Counted from the first letter of the stretch, positions 19,153 to 29,931 are shown. The stretch: DNA of 64,000 nucleotides from Enoplolaimus lenunculus (GCA_030248215.1 JASANG010002570.1:1-64000); one strand, 5' to 3'. Notes: generated from the sequence alone by a model not told the origin. Program-made: numbers and translations.

Positions 19153-19823
19153 ATGCGTACTCCACAATATCGCGTGTACACCGTGTGGAAAAATGCATCG
19201 GCTATTGACGCTTGCCTATTGCTAGGTTTTCGAAAATTTTCAAACGACAACTACTTATTTTAGAAATTACAAGTAGTCGTCTTTGAAAAATTATTTTAAC
19301 AAAGCTCGTATTTCAAAATAAAACGCGATTTTATTCCTTGTTTAAAAACACCTACTGTTTAAAACGAGTGACGCCCTAATACACACTCGTGAAAATTGAA
19401 AATATAGTAGTTGTCGTTTTTTGGTATTTGATGTGTACCTATCGACGCTTGCCTGAAATATTTTTTCATTCACATTTCATAGTAAAAATCGTAAAAATCA
19501 GTTGCTATGAAATTCTGTAAGCAGCAAACGACAGCTACTATGTTTCATGAATTGAGCAAACGACAGCTACTATGTTTCATGAATTGAGCAAACGACAGCT
19601 ACCAGTGTTTTTGAAGATCGTCAATAACGGCTCCTAAATTTGTTAAAATTGCAATCTACGCTTAGTAATATTCGATTATTTGGATGCTGTACTTGGTTTT
19701 TTAAAATTTTGAAACTTTGAAATTTAAGGACGTGCTACTTGCTGTTTTTAAATTAGCGTAAGTCGTCGTCAATTGCTGATGCATTTTTCCACACGGTGTG
19801 CACGAGATATTGTGGAGCACGCA
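19153..19823. mobile_element. 671-bp element with about 50-bp inverted repeats, nested in copy 5
   Basis: Left end ATGCGTACTCCACAATATCG, then TGTACACCGTGTGGAAAAAT. The right end is the mirror image, GTGTGCACGAGATATTGTGG AGCACGCA. TA lies at 19151-19152 and 19824-19825, consistent with a TA-targeting element. GACGCTTGCC occurs inside both arms, and a 32-bp direct repeat lies at 19523-19602. No transposase frame is present. Confidence 0.75.
19523..19602 (+). repeat. 32-bp direct repeat, 2.5 copies
   Basis: The unit contains GCAAACGACAGCTACTATG and TTTCATGAATTGA. A third partial copy diverges at CTACCAG. Confidence 0.85.
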
Positions 19824-20003
19824 TAAGTCTCAGGGTAAATAGAAAATATTCATGTGAGAAAGGGTTAATCCTCTTGCGTGGACAATTAAGAATGTCTGGT
19901 TGAGCGGCTTCTGGGTGCACGAATCATAAATACTAAAATCTCGTTAACTGCTACGATTTTGACTTCAGAAGCGTGCCACATTTGTTTTGTAGTTTGCACC
20001 CTT

Positions 20004-20138
20004 GGTATACTTACTTTTAGGGCCGTCCCGTTCTCTGGTGGGATTGCAAAAGAGTAGGTTTCAATTTTAGACTATATTTTTGCTTAGGTTCAGGAATATG
20101 TTTAATCTAGAGTTACGACCCTAAAAGTAACATTGATC
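20004..20138 (+). mobile_element. Type C GGCC/TTAGGC element, minimal array
   Basis: The left end has decayed to GGTATACTTACTTTTAGGGC. CTCTGGTGGGATTGCAAAAG and GAGTAGGTTTCAATTTTAGA follow. Only two hexamer-like units remain before CGACCCTAAAAGTAACATTG. The 135-bp length shows that a long array is not needed. Confidence 0.65.
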
Positions 20139-21166
20139 CATCGCATTATAAGCATGCAAACTTGCTGCATATAAGCTCGTAAGCCAGCTTACTGCACAGC
20201 TTTGAGCCGGCACTAGTGTTTGTTTATTTCTCTCGTTTTAATTATTAGTCAAATTTTAATAATTGAATTTAGACTTTTGAGCAATATTGGCGATAGAATC
20301 AGATCCTATTTGTCTATGGCAGCAATTAATTTATCCCTCTGGGCCTGGCGTCGGGCGTCCAACTGTGAACCATGTTTGCTTGTTTTGGCAATAAAGTGGA
20401 AATTTCAACGTCTTAGACTAATCAAATGTGATTTTATTGAGTTTTTAGACTATTTTAAGTTCTTTTTGTTAGCCGCCCCTGAGCGGTGTAGTAGAGGTAA
20501 CACTGGAATTCGTCGTGCAACAACTTGCAATCAGAAATTTTGTGCATTCGACTGCAGTTTGGGGGCCATGATTATGCTTAACATTTTGGATGACGATTAG
20601 GCTGAAGGATTGGGCTTAAGCTTAGGCTTCGAATATTGGCGGGCGAGAATTTGTGTCGACGAATTGTAAAGTTGGTGGAGTGAGACTTTAGTCGCAATGA
20701 ATTTAGTTTTGCATGTACCTTGATTTGTTAGCTCATCATTTCTGAATTAAAGTTGTGGCAGGAGTGTAAGCTTGGAATTCAAAAGTTGAAATTTTTTGCA
20801 ACCAGCAAAATATCGGTTATTTTGTTGCTCTTAAAATCTGTTTCAGATTCGTCTATCAGTAAAATTTTGAAAAATGAAATTTGATTAAAAAATTCAAAAG
20901 TGAAAACTCGCAGGTTTGCAATAATTTTAAATTTATGCAAAAGTTTGAAAGATGAGAAAAAAATTGAAAACCCAACCAACACCAGCTGCTATTTTTCAAA
21001 ATCAGTTTCGTTCAGACTCCTTTAACGTCTGGTAAAGTTGAAACTTTAGATTTCGTCTAAAAATAGACATTTTATTAAAAAATGTAATTGGCTGATGTAT
21101 AAATCATTATTTTGAGCCTTAATATGGTCTGGTTCCTACCCCAACCAAGAATTGTTTCCCATCACT
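20139..21166. other. Unassigned sequence
   Basis: A 126-codon plus-strand frame (20220-20600) starts with ATG and a hydrophobic stretch but matches no family I know. At this base composition one such frame per window is expected by chance. A hexamer patch lies at 20608-20628. Confidence 0.4.
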
Positions 21167-21307
21167 GGCCCAGGTAAAGCTCAGGAGGAACATTATTTAG
21201 TGGAACTGCTACAAAATAAAGCTTAAGTTTTACATTATTTTTTTGCTTTGCTCAGGCTTAGGCTTAGGATTATGCTTGTTTGTTACGGCCCTGTTATTCA
21301 CGTTGGC
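21167..21307 (+). mobile_element. Diverged GGCC/TTAGGC element
   Basis: GGCCCAGGTAAAGCTCAGGA at the left, AAGCTTAAGTTTTACATTAT inside, a short array, and CGGCCCTGTTATTCACGTTGGC at the right. It is older than the copies with perfect duplications. Confidence 0.7.
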
Positions 21308-21579
21308 GCTATTACTTTCGTGTTTTTATTTTAACGAGTATTTTAGCTATAATTTTTGATAGTTAAAGCTTAGTACAAAGTTAGCAAAGGAGCAAAATTC
21401 GATGTATTTTTTGTTGTATCCGTGTCATATTTCTCAACCATTCCCCGCTATAAAATAGTCGTTGATGAAAGCTTCAGATGAACAACTTGCAGAGTAAAAA
21501 TTTTCAGCACGGCAAAAGCTATTTTTGGTGTAACCAACACTAGGCTAATGGCCGATACATGAGAGCAGCGGGGTAATTT

Positions 21580-21866
21580 CAGTAACGGATCCAGAGGGGG
21601 GGCGTACGCCCACCCGTCAGAATTTTTTTGTGTTAAAATGGTAAGGTCTCTCTGCCTTACAATTTTTTCCCACAGAATTTTTTTTGGAAAAAACACAATT
21701 TTTACAGCAGAATTTTTTGTGATAAAATGGTCAGGTTCCTACTTATCGATTTTTCGTCCTTAGAGATATTTAGGTGATAAAATAATAAGGTTCCTACCTT
21801 ACAATTTTAGCGTTTCATAACATTTTCCAGCCCGCTAGCCAAGTCAAAAATTTTCGCATCCGCTTT
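21580..21866. mobile_element. GCGGATCC-ended element
   Basis: AGTAACGGATCCAGAGGGGG starts the copy. Its core has GGCGTACGCCCACCCGTCAG, AAAATGGTAAGGTC and CTACCTTACAATTTT, then GCGTTTCATAAC. It ends near GCATCCGCTTTTG. The two ends are inverted repeats around GGATCC. The class is undetermined; a hAT type is possible from the CAGTGGCGGATCC-like ends of better copies. Confidence 0.6.
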
Positions 21867-21930
21867 TGGGTAAATTACAAATGAAATGTCAGCTTTTTGA
21901 CCATTCAACAGGATGTCTGATCCAAAATTT

Positions 21931-22132
21931 GGCCCATGTATACAGCAGGGCCGGATCGTTTTCCGGAGGAGCTATAATAGAGTCAGTTTAAGCTTTAGAC
22001 TATTTTTTTGCTTATGCTTCTTCTTACGCTTAGGCTTAGGCTTAGGAATAGGCTCATCCATACGCTTAGGCTTAGGTTTAGGCTTAGGAATATGCTTATA
22101 CTACTGGTGTGGCCCTGTTCTATACATGGGCC
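21931..22132 (+). mobile_element. Type B GGCC/TTAGGC element with perfect 8-bp duplication
   Basis: CAAAATTT occurs at 21923-21930 and 22133-22140. The element has GGCCCATGTATACAGCAGGG at the left and CTGTTCTATACATGGGCC at the right. AATAGAGTCAGTTTAAGCTT and the type B spacer AATAGGCTCATCCATACGC lie inside. The 147-codon plus-strand frame starting at 21913 translates the array and is not a gene. Confidence 0.92.
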
Positions 22133-22821
22133 CAAAATTTCAACGCCAAATTTATCTCATTAGACGTATTATTCTCGCTCAAGGGTGTGTAATCATTACG
22201 ACAACGAAAGCGAAATTCACTTTGCCAACAGAGCGTCGTAAATTTGAGTTGTGGTTGGTGGGGATAGGACGATTTGAAGGTATAGTTTCAAATTATGTAC
22301 GGTACAAAACGTGGCCCCAACAACTTTGCTCCCCTACTAAAGACAGAACCTGGTAAGAAAAAATTCTAGAAGCCGAATTAAAACCCTGCCTACACCCCCG
22401 GTGACCTTGGATAAGACACGCCAGAGAGATAATAATAATATGTCTTTGGAACGAAATCTCAATGATACAGTGGCGTTTATGTAATACCGAGACAGGCGTA
22501 TAGACTATTTGCCGGTCAGACTGACCAGAGGCTACTTGCTATATCCGGCTTAATTAGTACATACAGCGTGGACGTTTGGACAAGGAGCACATTCTTACAA
22601 AGGTAAATTCAGTTTAGATTTTTAACTGAACTATAATGTCCATGTTCTATACATGAGCCCAGCCGTGAAACCAGGTAATTTTACGAAAAGTGCAAGAGAA
22701 TTTCTTGTAGGGAATGGAAATTTGGCTGACATAAAATTGTTTCAATCGCATTGGGTTAAATTGTAATATTGGGTTTCGGTTTAGGCGTAGGTTTAGGTTA
22801 AATTTAGGCTGACAGGCTCTT
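22133..22821. other. Unassigned sequence
   Basis: A degenerate hexamer patch (GGTTTAGGCGTAGGTTTAGG) lies at about 22780-22800. Nothing else was recognised. Confidence 0.4.
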
Positions 22822-23208
22822 GCAGGGTGCAACCGAAGGAGAATAATACCGGAACTGGAAGTCAACAGAGTTATTCGGAACCGGAGATGAAGTCGAGATG
22901 AGGGGAAATTAGGCACTTAAAATGATGCTTTTAGTTTTCTAATTTTAGCAAATATCTGTAAAGTGTTGTTTAATCTTTTGGTTTTACATTAATTTTTTAT
23001 GTAATCTTGGCAATTTTTCACTCAAAATTGTATCAAATCATTATTATTATATTAAAACAAAACGCACCAAACAAATAAATTTTGTAAAACTATATGCAAA
23101 ATTTCGCTATAGAAATTGCCGGTGCCTCCGGCAAAAATTCTTCCGGAGTCAGAGCCGGAGGTCGATTTTCTGCCGGAGCCGAAATCAGACATCCGGTTGC
23201 ACCCTGTA
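22822..23208. mobile_element. CCGGA-family inverted-repeat element
   Basis: CAGGGTGCAACCGAAGGAGA at the left is mirrored by ATCCGGTTGCACCCTG at the right. CCGG-rich subterminal blocks lie in both arms (GGAACCGGAGATGAAGTCG; GCCTCCGGCAAAAATTCTTC). The middle is AT-rich. Overlapping short frames on both strands over the arms are not genes. Confidence 0.7.
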
Positions 23209-23269
23209 CTCTTGCTTTCAGTAGTCAGCCAGGCATCTTTTGTTACTCTGGTGCTAATTACTGGCATAT

Positions 23270-23541
23270 GATCCCGTGTTACTTTTAGGGCCGTCTCGGT
23301 TTCTGGTGGGTTTGTAAAAGAGTAGGCTACATTCTAGACTACATTTTTTGCTTAGGTTTAAGCTAAGGCTTAGGCTTAGGAATACGCTTTTGCAACGCTC
23401 CGGCTTAGGCTTAGGAATACGCTTTCGCAACGCTTCGGCTTAGGCTTAAGCTTAGGAATGTGGCTTTGTAACGTTTAGGCTTAGACTTAGACTTAGGTAC
23501 ACGTTTAATCTACTGGTACGGCCCTAAAAGTAACATTGACC
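23270..23541 (+). mobile_element. Type C GGCC/TTAGGC element
   Basis: The left end is GATCCCGTGTTACTTTTAGG, with GGTTTCTGGTGGGTTTGTAA and AAGAGTAGG following. The array contains three type C spacers (AATACGCTTTTGCAACGC and variants). The right end is CGGCCCTAAAAGTAACATTGACC. Confidence 0.8.
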
Positions 23542-23808
23542 GCCATAAAGCATGTAGCTAAATTGTACAATTTTGCTAAAAAAATACAAGTCGATTATTT
23601 TTCCAGAGAAAAGTATTTACGACTTTTACACCCGCCCCATAAAATGTAAATTCTGTAATGGTTTTGGCTGTTTGGCCTATAAAATCGCTGCCAGACCAGG
23701 TGTTTGCCTGTTTCAATTGTGTATCTACGAATGATTCAACATTTATTTTTTTCAACAAACGTATACCTGTTTCAAAGTACTGAAACAATATATGAGTATA
23801 GGGGTTTG

Positions 23809-24161
23809 CAGCGACGGATCTAAGATTTTCTGGCGGAGGGGGTTGATTTTGTTTATATTAGCCTGGAACCATTAGTGGATCCAAAGAAGCAGTGGTGTGT
23901 GGGCGTACGTCCCCCGTCAGATTTTTTGGCGATAAAATGGTAAGTCGCCTACCTTACAGCTTTCCACCTGAGAATTTTTTTTTGTAAAAACATACAATTC
24001 TTACACTCAGAAATTGTTTCGTGATAAAACCTTACAATTTTTGCACTTTTGACAATTTTTGGTGATTTAATGATAAGGACCCTATTTTTTTCTTAATTTT
24101 TGCGTTTCATAACTGTTGTCAGTCCGCCACGCCCCGTCATAAATTTTTGGATCCGCCTTTG
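23809..24161. mobile_element. GCGGATCC-ended element
   Basis: GCAGCGACGGATCTAAGATT opens the copy. CGTACGTCCCCCGTCAG, ATAAAATGGTAAG and GCGTTTCATAACTG follow, and it ends TTTTGGATCCGCCTTTG. A second GTGGATCC near 23877 suggests a partial duplication. Confidence 0.6.
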
Positions 24162-24480
24162 TCGGAAACTTTTCCATTTATCTGTTATAGCAAACCAATC
24201 AGACTCGGTCCCGGCTCCAATATCCGGTTACATTTTCTTTGTAGAAAACGTAGCCTCCACTGTGACTTTTTTGGTAAAACTAAACCTGGTTTCCCGAAAT
24301 CTTACTTAAGTATTTACTTTTGTTTTGATTAAGTACTTGTTAATGGTAAGTGACTTAAGTAAATAGTTAATACTAATCGTTTTGGGTAGAAAGGTGCCAG
24401 AACTGTAAGTTTGTGGTCCGTTACATTTGGAAAGCAACTCAAGGATTTACTTAACTGCGTTTTTCAAAAACGATAAATTG

Positions 24481-24930
24481 TTTTGACTCTGGCGGAGTCG
24501 AATTTTGACTCAGTTTGTGTAGCCCGGAAAAGCCTATTTTAGTGAGACTCAATTTGACTCACCATTTTTGCAGTGTAGATACAAAACCTTTGGACAAGAC
24601 TTAGCAAAGGAAAAGGCACGAGTCGCATTTTACACAGTCTGTGTAGTCCGGAAAAGCCTATTTCGGAGACAGTCAATTTGACTCACCATTTTTTCCAGTG
24701 TAGATACAAAACCTTTGGACAAGACTTAGCAAAGGAAAAGGCACGAGTCGCATTTTACACAGTCTGTGTAGTCCGGAAAAGCCTATTTCGGAGACAGTCA
24801 ATTTGACTCACCACAAAAAAAACGAAAACAACAAAGGAAAAGGCACGAGTCGCATTTTACACAGTCTGTGTAGTCCGGAAAAGCCTATTTCGGAGACAGT
24901 CAATTTGACTCACCATTTGTTGCAGTGTAT
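24481..24930 (+). repeat. GAGTC foldback right arm, amplified in tandem
   Basis: A right arm (GACTCTGGCGGAGTCG ... GCAGTGTA) is followed by about two and a half units of roughly 125 bp, each with ACCTTTGGACAAGACTTAGC, GGCACGAGTCGCATTTTACA and the GTCCGGAAAAGCC arm. The last unit has an aberrant A-rich junction near 24815-24830. Confidence 0.75.
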
Positions 24931-25515
24931 GAAATGGTATCTAAGCAGTGTTTCAAGATTTCAATCACTGTTATAAATAATTTTGTCGCTGAATGGTCTT
25001 TTAGTTTTAATATCTTATTTTGTCAAATTTTAGATTTTAAATTGTTTCATTCATATCCAAAATTTACATGTCCAAGCACTGCTACGGCGAAAGAAAACTG
25101 ACGAGCAAAGCAAACGAAAAGTCAAATAAACTTAAATATCGCGATACTTAACTTGAATAGCGTCAAAGTCGCAAAAAAACTTGAAATCGCACATCGGATC
25201 GGTTTTGACATGGCTCCAGGTACCCGTGTCTCTTTAAAAGGGGGTAGGGTGTGGCTGCGTCGGCACGAGGCAGCCATCACCCTTTGAAGTTTACTCAAAA
25301 ACGTTTAAAGTGACTCGATCCCATTTGACCGCCCAACTGGGAGGCATAGATGCGCCGTGTCCCTGGAAATTTGGCTGGTACCAGTCCATATAGACTTGGT
25401 CTAAAAGTAAACAATCTTGAATTGAAATTGTAGGGGCGCCCCAAAATTATTCGATGCCCCCCAAACATAAATTTCTACGGATACCCCTGAACGTAACCCG
25501 CCCCAGAGTTTTTCG
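24931..25515. other. Unassigned sequence
   Basis: A small hairpin (GGCTGCGTCGGCACGAGGCAGCC-like) lies near 25252-25275. No family or frame was recognised. Confidence 0.4.
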
Positions 25516-25559
25516 AATAAGCTTAATCTACTGTTACGTTCCTTAAAGTAACATTGGCC
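25516..25559 (+). mobile_element. Type C GGCC/TTAGGC right-end fragment
   Basis: AATAAGCTTAATCTACTGTT leads to CCTTAAAGTAACATTGGCC. No array or left end lies upstream. Confidence 0.6.
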
Positions 25560-26822
25560 GAATTAACCTTGTTGGGGAACTATACCTATCGAAATCTTTT
25601 GCGTTTGACTTTCGTACTCGTGTTTCCCGTATATAAGCACTAATCTATAGCCTCACCTTTGTTTTATAACATTTTTTAATCCTTTTAGCGAAATGCGAAA
25701 ACTGTTCATTTCGAAAAAGTTAAACTTTTTGACAGGACCGGAGCAGTCACCCCCCATACCCACCATTTCGACGGCCTGACCCCAGACAGGGGTTGCCATC
25801 AAAACAAGCTTTTAAACGAAAATGAGAACAATATTCGATCATCGCAAGGGGGCCACCAAGGAATTACGGGGAGCTTCCACCGTAGCCTGCTCCGACACTT
25901 CAAAAATATTGTTCCACTCTGGTTGAATTTTTTTACTTATCACTCACGTTAGGGACGGCGACGGCTTAGACATAGGCTTTAGCTTAGACTTGGGACTAAT
26001 AACCAGGAGTAAGTGGTTTGCGTTTAAGTTGCGTTTAGGTTTACGTTTATCGCTTAAGAGTAGGTCCTTATAATGGACTCTTCAACTTATCGATACTTAC
26101 TGTAGTTAGAAGTTTCACTAAATTCCAACTTTTTAAGTTAGATGGACTCATCCAATCCCGCAGTAAAAGTTAGTTTCTTTCACAGTACTTGCATCATCTT
26201 TGGCTTAGGCTTAGGAATATGTTTAATGTACAGTTACAGCGCGCCAAAAAGTAACCAACTCTCATGGTTCAACCGAAGATGAAAAAACTGAAACCTGTGG
26301 TCGGTTTATTCGCAGTCGGACGCAGACCTGATTGCACCGTAATAACCCCTAACTTGAAGCATCTGACTAACTTCTACAAATTGGCTTTAAAAGCCAGTCA
26401 TTTATTAAAACTAAACTTTAATCTGTTTTATTTAAATTTTACAACTCTTTTTGCCGTAAATATTTCTAAATTAACTTTTTAACCCGCTAGGTGCATAACG
26501 AAGAGTTCAGTTCAGAGGATGCAACCCAGGTTTAACTGCCTCGAACAGCGCGATCAAAAGCAACAAATTGTTTTAAGATTTTGTACTTAAATTGCGTTTG
26601 GCTTCTCGTTCGCATTGTTATGTGAGGTTTTCACTATACATCGCGAGGTTCCCTGTCAGAAATGTCAAAAACTTTGGGATCAACCGCTGCCCCCCTACGA
26701 AAACAACTGTTTGATTTTTTCATTTAAGAATGTTTTAATGTTTTGTTTTCGTTATAGGGACTCGAGTGTCCTTGGGGTTAACATTTCAATTTAACGCATA
26801 TTTTAATTGGTTTACAATAACG

Positions 26823-26825
<3 letters not shown>
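25560..26825. other. Mostly unassigned, with element scraps
   Basis: Hexamer patches lie at about 25965-26000, and a type C right end at 26201-26258 (GGCTTAGGAATATGTTTAAT ... AAAAGTAACC). GATTTTGTACTTAAATTGCG at 26578-26597 belongs to a dispersed motif also seen at 30101, 46229, 51075 and 56683. No gene was recognised. Confidence 0.45.

Positions 26826-26907
<82 letters not shown>
26826..26907 (+). repeat. (TA)n microsatellite
   Basis: About 40 uninterrupted TA units. Confidence 0.95.
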
Positions 26908-26908
<1 letters not shown>

Positions 26909-27083
26909 CTAAACGTGCAATTGCTTCGTGTCTTCGAGGCATAATTTAATCGTTTAAAAATGTGTTGCTAAAATTTCTCATTTCATAGATGACTCGAAAC
27001 AAGTAATAAAAATCACTGCATACTTTCCAATTCCGCCGGATGAAATTGTTGCGTCGTATCCGCTTCCGCCATATTTACGTTTA

Positions 27084-27176
27084 AACTCAGGCTTGGATTT
27101 AGGATATAATTTACTTATCCGTAATCATTTTCCAACTCATTTGACTAAGCTTGAGCGTAAGCCTGAGTTTAGCGTT
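27084..27176. repeat. Small inverted repeat with hexamer-like arms
   Basis: AACTCAGGCTTGGATTTAGG is mirrored by AAGCTTGAGCGTAAGCCTGA GTTT. Overlapping frames of 65-72 codons lie on both strands here, with no sign that any is real. Confidence 0.45.
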
Positions 27177-27624
27177 CATTTTCAATGTGGGAAAAAGTGT
27201 ACAAAAGTTGATTTTTGTCGCAGTATTTTTAGTTTCGGAAACCACAAAATTAGTTGCCTTTTTATGGATATCTGTCGGTTTTGCGGGCGTACAAAAACGT
27301 GTCTTGGATGACAGAGCATTCACGAACGAGTCGCGTCGAGCCTCCTAAAACCAAAACGGCTACACGTTTTGTTTCCTTATAGGTTTCATTTAATTCCATA
27401 ATTCATTCAACTCGTATGAAAATTATTGCTTAGCAACCATCATTCGACTGTTTTCGCATTTCTCAAAATATAAGCTACTCCAGTTTAGTCAAGGTATGTC
27501 TTTAGGACTCACTCCTATTTAAACAAATTTAGAAATAACTGCGGCCCTGGTATAGAATAGGTGAATAGGTCCTTTTCAAATTTTTCAAATAAAACCCAAG
27601 AAATTAGAGTAAATTGCGATATTA

Positions 27625-27850
27625 CACGGAAAATTGAGATTTTGGAAAATTGCGATTTTGGGGTAATTGACATTTTGGGAAATTGACATTTTGGAAAATT
27701 GGGATTTTGGGAAATTGATATTTTGGAAAATTGACATTTTGGAAAATTGACATTTTGGAAAAATGGGATTTTGGGAAATTTTAGATTTTGGAAAATTGCG
27801 ATTTTGGGGTAATTGACATTTTGGAAAATTGGGATATTGCGCGAGAAATT
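27625..27850 (+). repeat. 16-bp minisatellite
   Basis: Imperfect units GACATTTTGGAAAATT and GGGATTTTGGGAAATT, repeated about 13 times. The minus-strand 123-codon frame across it is a repetitive Pro/Phe/Asn/Lys translation of the array. Confidence 0.9.
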
Positions 27851-28134
27851 GCGAGTTACCTGATCAATACACCCACAATATAACACTGCTTTAATATGAT
27901 GACCAACTAAAAAAATGTTTTTTTCCGCTCGAAATTACAATTCCCAGTGAATTGAATCTTCTATTCTCTACGTTACCGTAGCAACGTTTTTCAATAAAGC
28001 ATAAATTTACCCGATTTTAGCGAGAAACTAAGGTTTTTTCGTTTACGTTTTTGCTAAAACTCTGTATAAACTCCATTGTATTTTAATATAACTTCATTGT
28101 GAATAATATTAATAGTTTTATTAATAGATTTTCT

Positions 28135-28268
28135 GGCTCATGTATAGACAGAGCCGGAACACTAGTATAAGCATATTCCTAAGCCTAAGCGAAAAAATTA
28201 GTCTAAAGCTTAAACTGACTATTACAGCCCCTCCGGAAAACGATCCGACCCTGTTCTATACATTTGCC
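28135..28268 (-). mobile_element. Type B GGCC/TTAGGC element, 134 bp, perfect 8-bp duplication
   Basis: GATTTTCT occurs at 28127-28134 and 28269-28276. The left end is GGCTCATGTATAGACAGAGC and the right end CCCTGTTCTATACATTTGCC. Only two hexamer units remain. It is the shortest complete member found. Confidence 0.9.
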
Positions 28269-28489
28269 GATTTTCTTATAAAAAAGCTGAAACACTAAAA
28301 AAAGTATAGGCTTATGTCCGCGTTGCATTTTTGGGTTTCAACTTATTTACATAGGATTTGCGGGGGCGTGTGAAAAAAATAGAAGGGATGGGTCCGGAGA
28401 GATCGTAATATATATTGGTTTCACGTTACAAATGGAATAGCTCGGTCTAACATTCTACATATTGGAGCCATTGTAGCGAAAAGTTTGCA

Positions 28490-28560
28490 TGACTGCTTAG
28501 CTCTGTGGTTTGAGCAGCGAACCGGTGATCCGTACGTCGTGGGTTCGACAACCACCGCAT
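28490..28560 (+). ncRNA. tRNA-like sequence
   Basis: TTAGCTCTGTGGTTTGAGC gives an A box and a fully paired D stem (GCTC/GAGC). GTGGGTTCGACAACCAC gives a B box and a 4-bp T stem. An anticodon arm with GGT in the loop can be drawn. The acceptor stem does not pair. It is probably a tRNA pseudogene or a SINE head rather than a functional tRNA. Confidence 0.45.
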
Positions 28561-28659
28561 CCGCAGACAAACTTATGAGCCAGTGTCATGATCCAACATA
28601 TAATTGCTATAACTGCGCTTACTATAGTGCACTAAGTAACATTTTAATTTCGGGCTTAC

Positions 28660-28752
28660 CGCTTAGCCTAAACCTAAAGCGTGACCCTAAATATTGGACT
28701 AATCCTAAACCTGAGCCTAAACGTAAGCCTGAGTTTAAAAACCTAAGCCTTC
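28660..28752 (-). repeat. Degenerate CCTAAA/CCTAAG block
   Basis: Units such as AATCCTAAACCTGAGCCTAA and CGTAAGCCTGAG, without GGCC termini. The short frames across it are array translations. Confidence 0.5.
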
Positions 28753-28877
28753 TTGCCTTCGTGTCTCCTAGTATTCCTTAACTATAATTATCATGGACTA
28801 TGGGAAGATGAACTTTTTTGGCCCCCCGAAGTGAGACATCCTAGTGGGACGCAGTACACAAGAAGCAAGAGGAGTCA

Positions 28878-29040
28878 CGCCCGTAGGGAGCCCACCTTGT
28901 TCGAAGGCTACGTATTTTTCAGGAGGGGCATACAAGTTGTTTTCGATGACTTACAAGCAAGGTAGAAAATTTTCTAGGGGGAGCCACAATTCTACCAGAG
29001 TAGCTGAGCCACCTGGACCATCCTCTGACAGGGGGCCAAT
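28878..29040 (+). repeat. Diverged CCCGTAGCC-family copy
   Basis: CGCCCGTAGGGAGCCCACCT, TTTTCAGGAGGGGCATACAA, GACTTACAAGCAAGGTAG and TTTTCTAGGGGGAGCC follow the family order. The right terminus is obscured. Confidence 0.5.
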
Positions 29041-29121
29041 ATGGCATTCGTTCCATTAATCTCATCACTGAAATGTATGAGCTTATATCTCCATTGAGCC
29101 GATCTTTCGGTCAGTTAAACA

Positions 29122-29304
29122 CAGCAGCGGATCCAGAAATTTCTGTCGGTGGTGCGGACAGGCAAAAATTGTGAAACGCAATTTCTACTGTTACGCTATA
29201 TATGTGCCTCGGGAACAATTTTAAGGTATGAACCTTACCATTTTATCACAAAAAAATTATCTGACGAATGACGGGGCGTACGACCGCGTCTGGATCCGCT
29301 ATTG
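29122..29304. mobile_element. GCGGATCC-ended element
   Basis: CAGCAGCGGATCCAGAAATT opens and GTCTGGATCCGCTATTG closes the copy. The internal order is inverted relative to 21580 (GTGAAACGCAATTT first, CCTTACCATTTTATCAC later). The interior is shortened. Confidence 0.65.
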
Positions 29305-29750
29305 ATTAACCGCAAACTTTTTTTCCAAATCAACTCGGAAATGTATTTAAACTTAATAAAGTTGAAAGTTAACTGCTGAACAAAGAACTCTTCAAATATT
29401 GACATCAGCGATTTTTTTGTATGCTTAAACGATCACAGGAAGCCGATAACAGCGTTTTGTTGAGTTCAAATTGCTTAAACAAACACTGACAGTTGAAAAT
29501 TTTGACGCATCTTCAATTTGCAAAGTTTTAAGTGTCGTTGTAAGCTTACTTTTTACTTTGAACCTGCCGCGTTTAAGGGTGGATATTGAATGACTCAGGT
29601 ACCGGTGCTTTTGTTGCAAGTTGAAAATAATTAAGTCATGGATTCGTTGAAGTTTGGAAATTTAAGGCCTTATAGTGTATACTATGAGCCATATTCAGCA
29701 CAAACTGTGTACGCGAAATAATACACAATGCACAATGTTCAACAATATTA
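29305..29750. other. Unassigned sequence
   Basis: ATAGTGTATACTATGAGC near 29672 recalls the internal motif of piggyBac-like copy 4, but no TTAA ends were found. A 64-codon minus frame at 29425-29619 is unremarkable. Confidence 0.4.
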
Positions 29751-29931
29751 TACTGCAAAAAATGGTGAGTCAAATTGACTCTGTCCGAAATAATGCTTTT
29801 CCTTACTACACAAATTGAGTCAAAATGTGGCTCCGCCAGAGTCAAATTAAGTCTCAATTTTGACTCAGTTTGTGTAGTCAGGAAAGGCCTGTGTCGGAGA
29901 GAGTCAATTTGACTCACCATTTCTTGTAGTG
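29751..29931 (+). mobile_element. GAGTC foldback element
   Basis: TACTGCAAAAAATGGTGAGT at the left and TTTGACTCACCATTTCTTGT AGTG at the right, with both arms present and the centre reduced (GCTCCGCCAGAGTC). Confidence 0.7.

Larger units (their letters stand above)
18932..19868 (+). mobile_element. piggyBac-like tRNA MITE (copy 5), interrupted
   Basis: TTAA at 18932-18935 is followed by CCCCTTCTCACATTGAGTTG. The right end ATGTGAGAAAGGG meets TTAA at 19865-19868. The 671-bp element at 19153-19823 splits it shortly after the B box. Without the insert it would be about 265 bp. Its tRNA-like body carries a 6-bp deletion (ACGCCT) before the anticodon position. Confidence 0.85.

Noticed and set aside
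20220-20600. 126-codon plus-strand frame with a hydrophobic N-terminus
   Set aside because: About one such frame is expected by chance in this amount of AT-rich DNA, and no domain is recognisable.
21913-22356. 147-codon plus-strand frame
   Set aside because: It starts before a type B element, reads through its array and runs into flanking sequence, and so crosses an insertion with a perfect 8-bp duplication.
27625-27850. CRISPR-like regular repeat spacing
   Set aside because: The units are contiguous imperfect 16-mers with no unique spacers, so this is an ordinary minisatellite.
27515-27886. 123-codon minus-strand frame
   Set aside because: It is a translation of the 16-bp minisatellite at 27625-27850.
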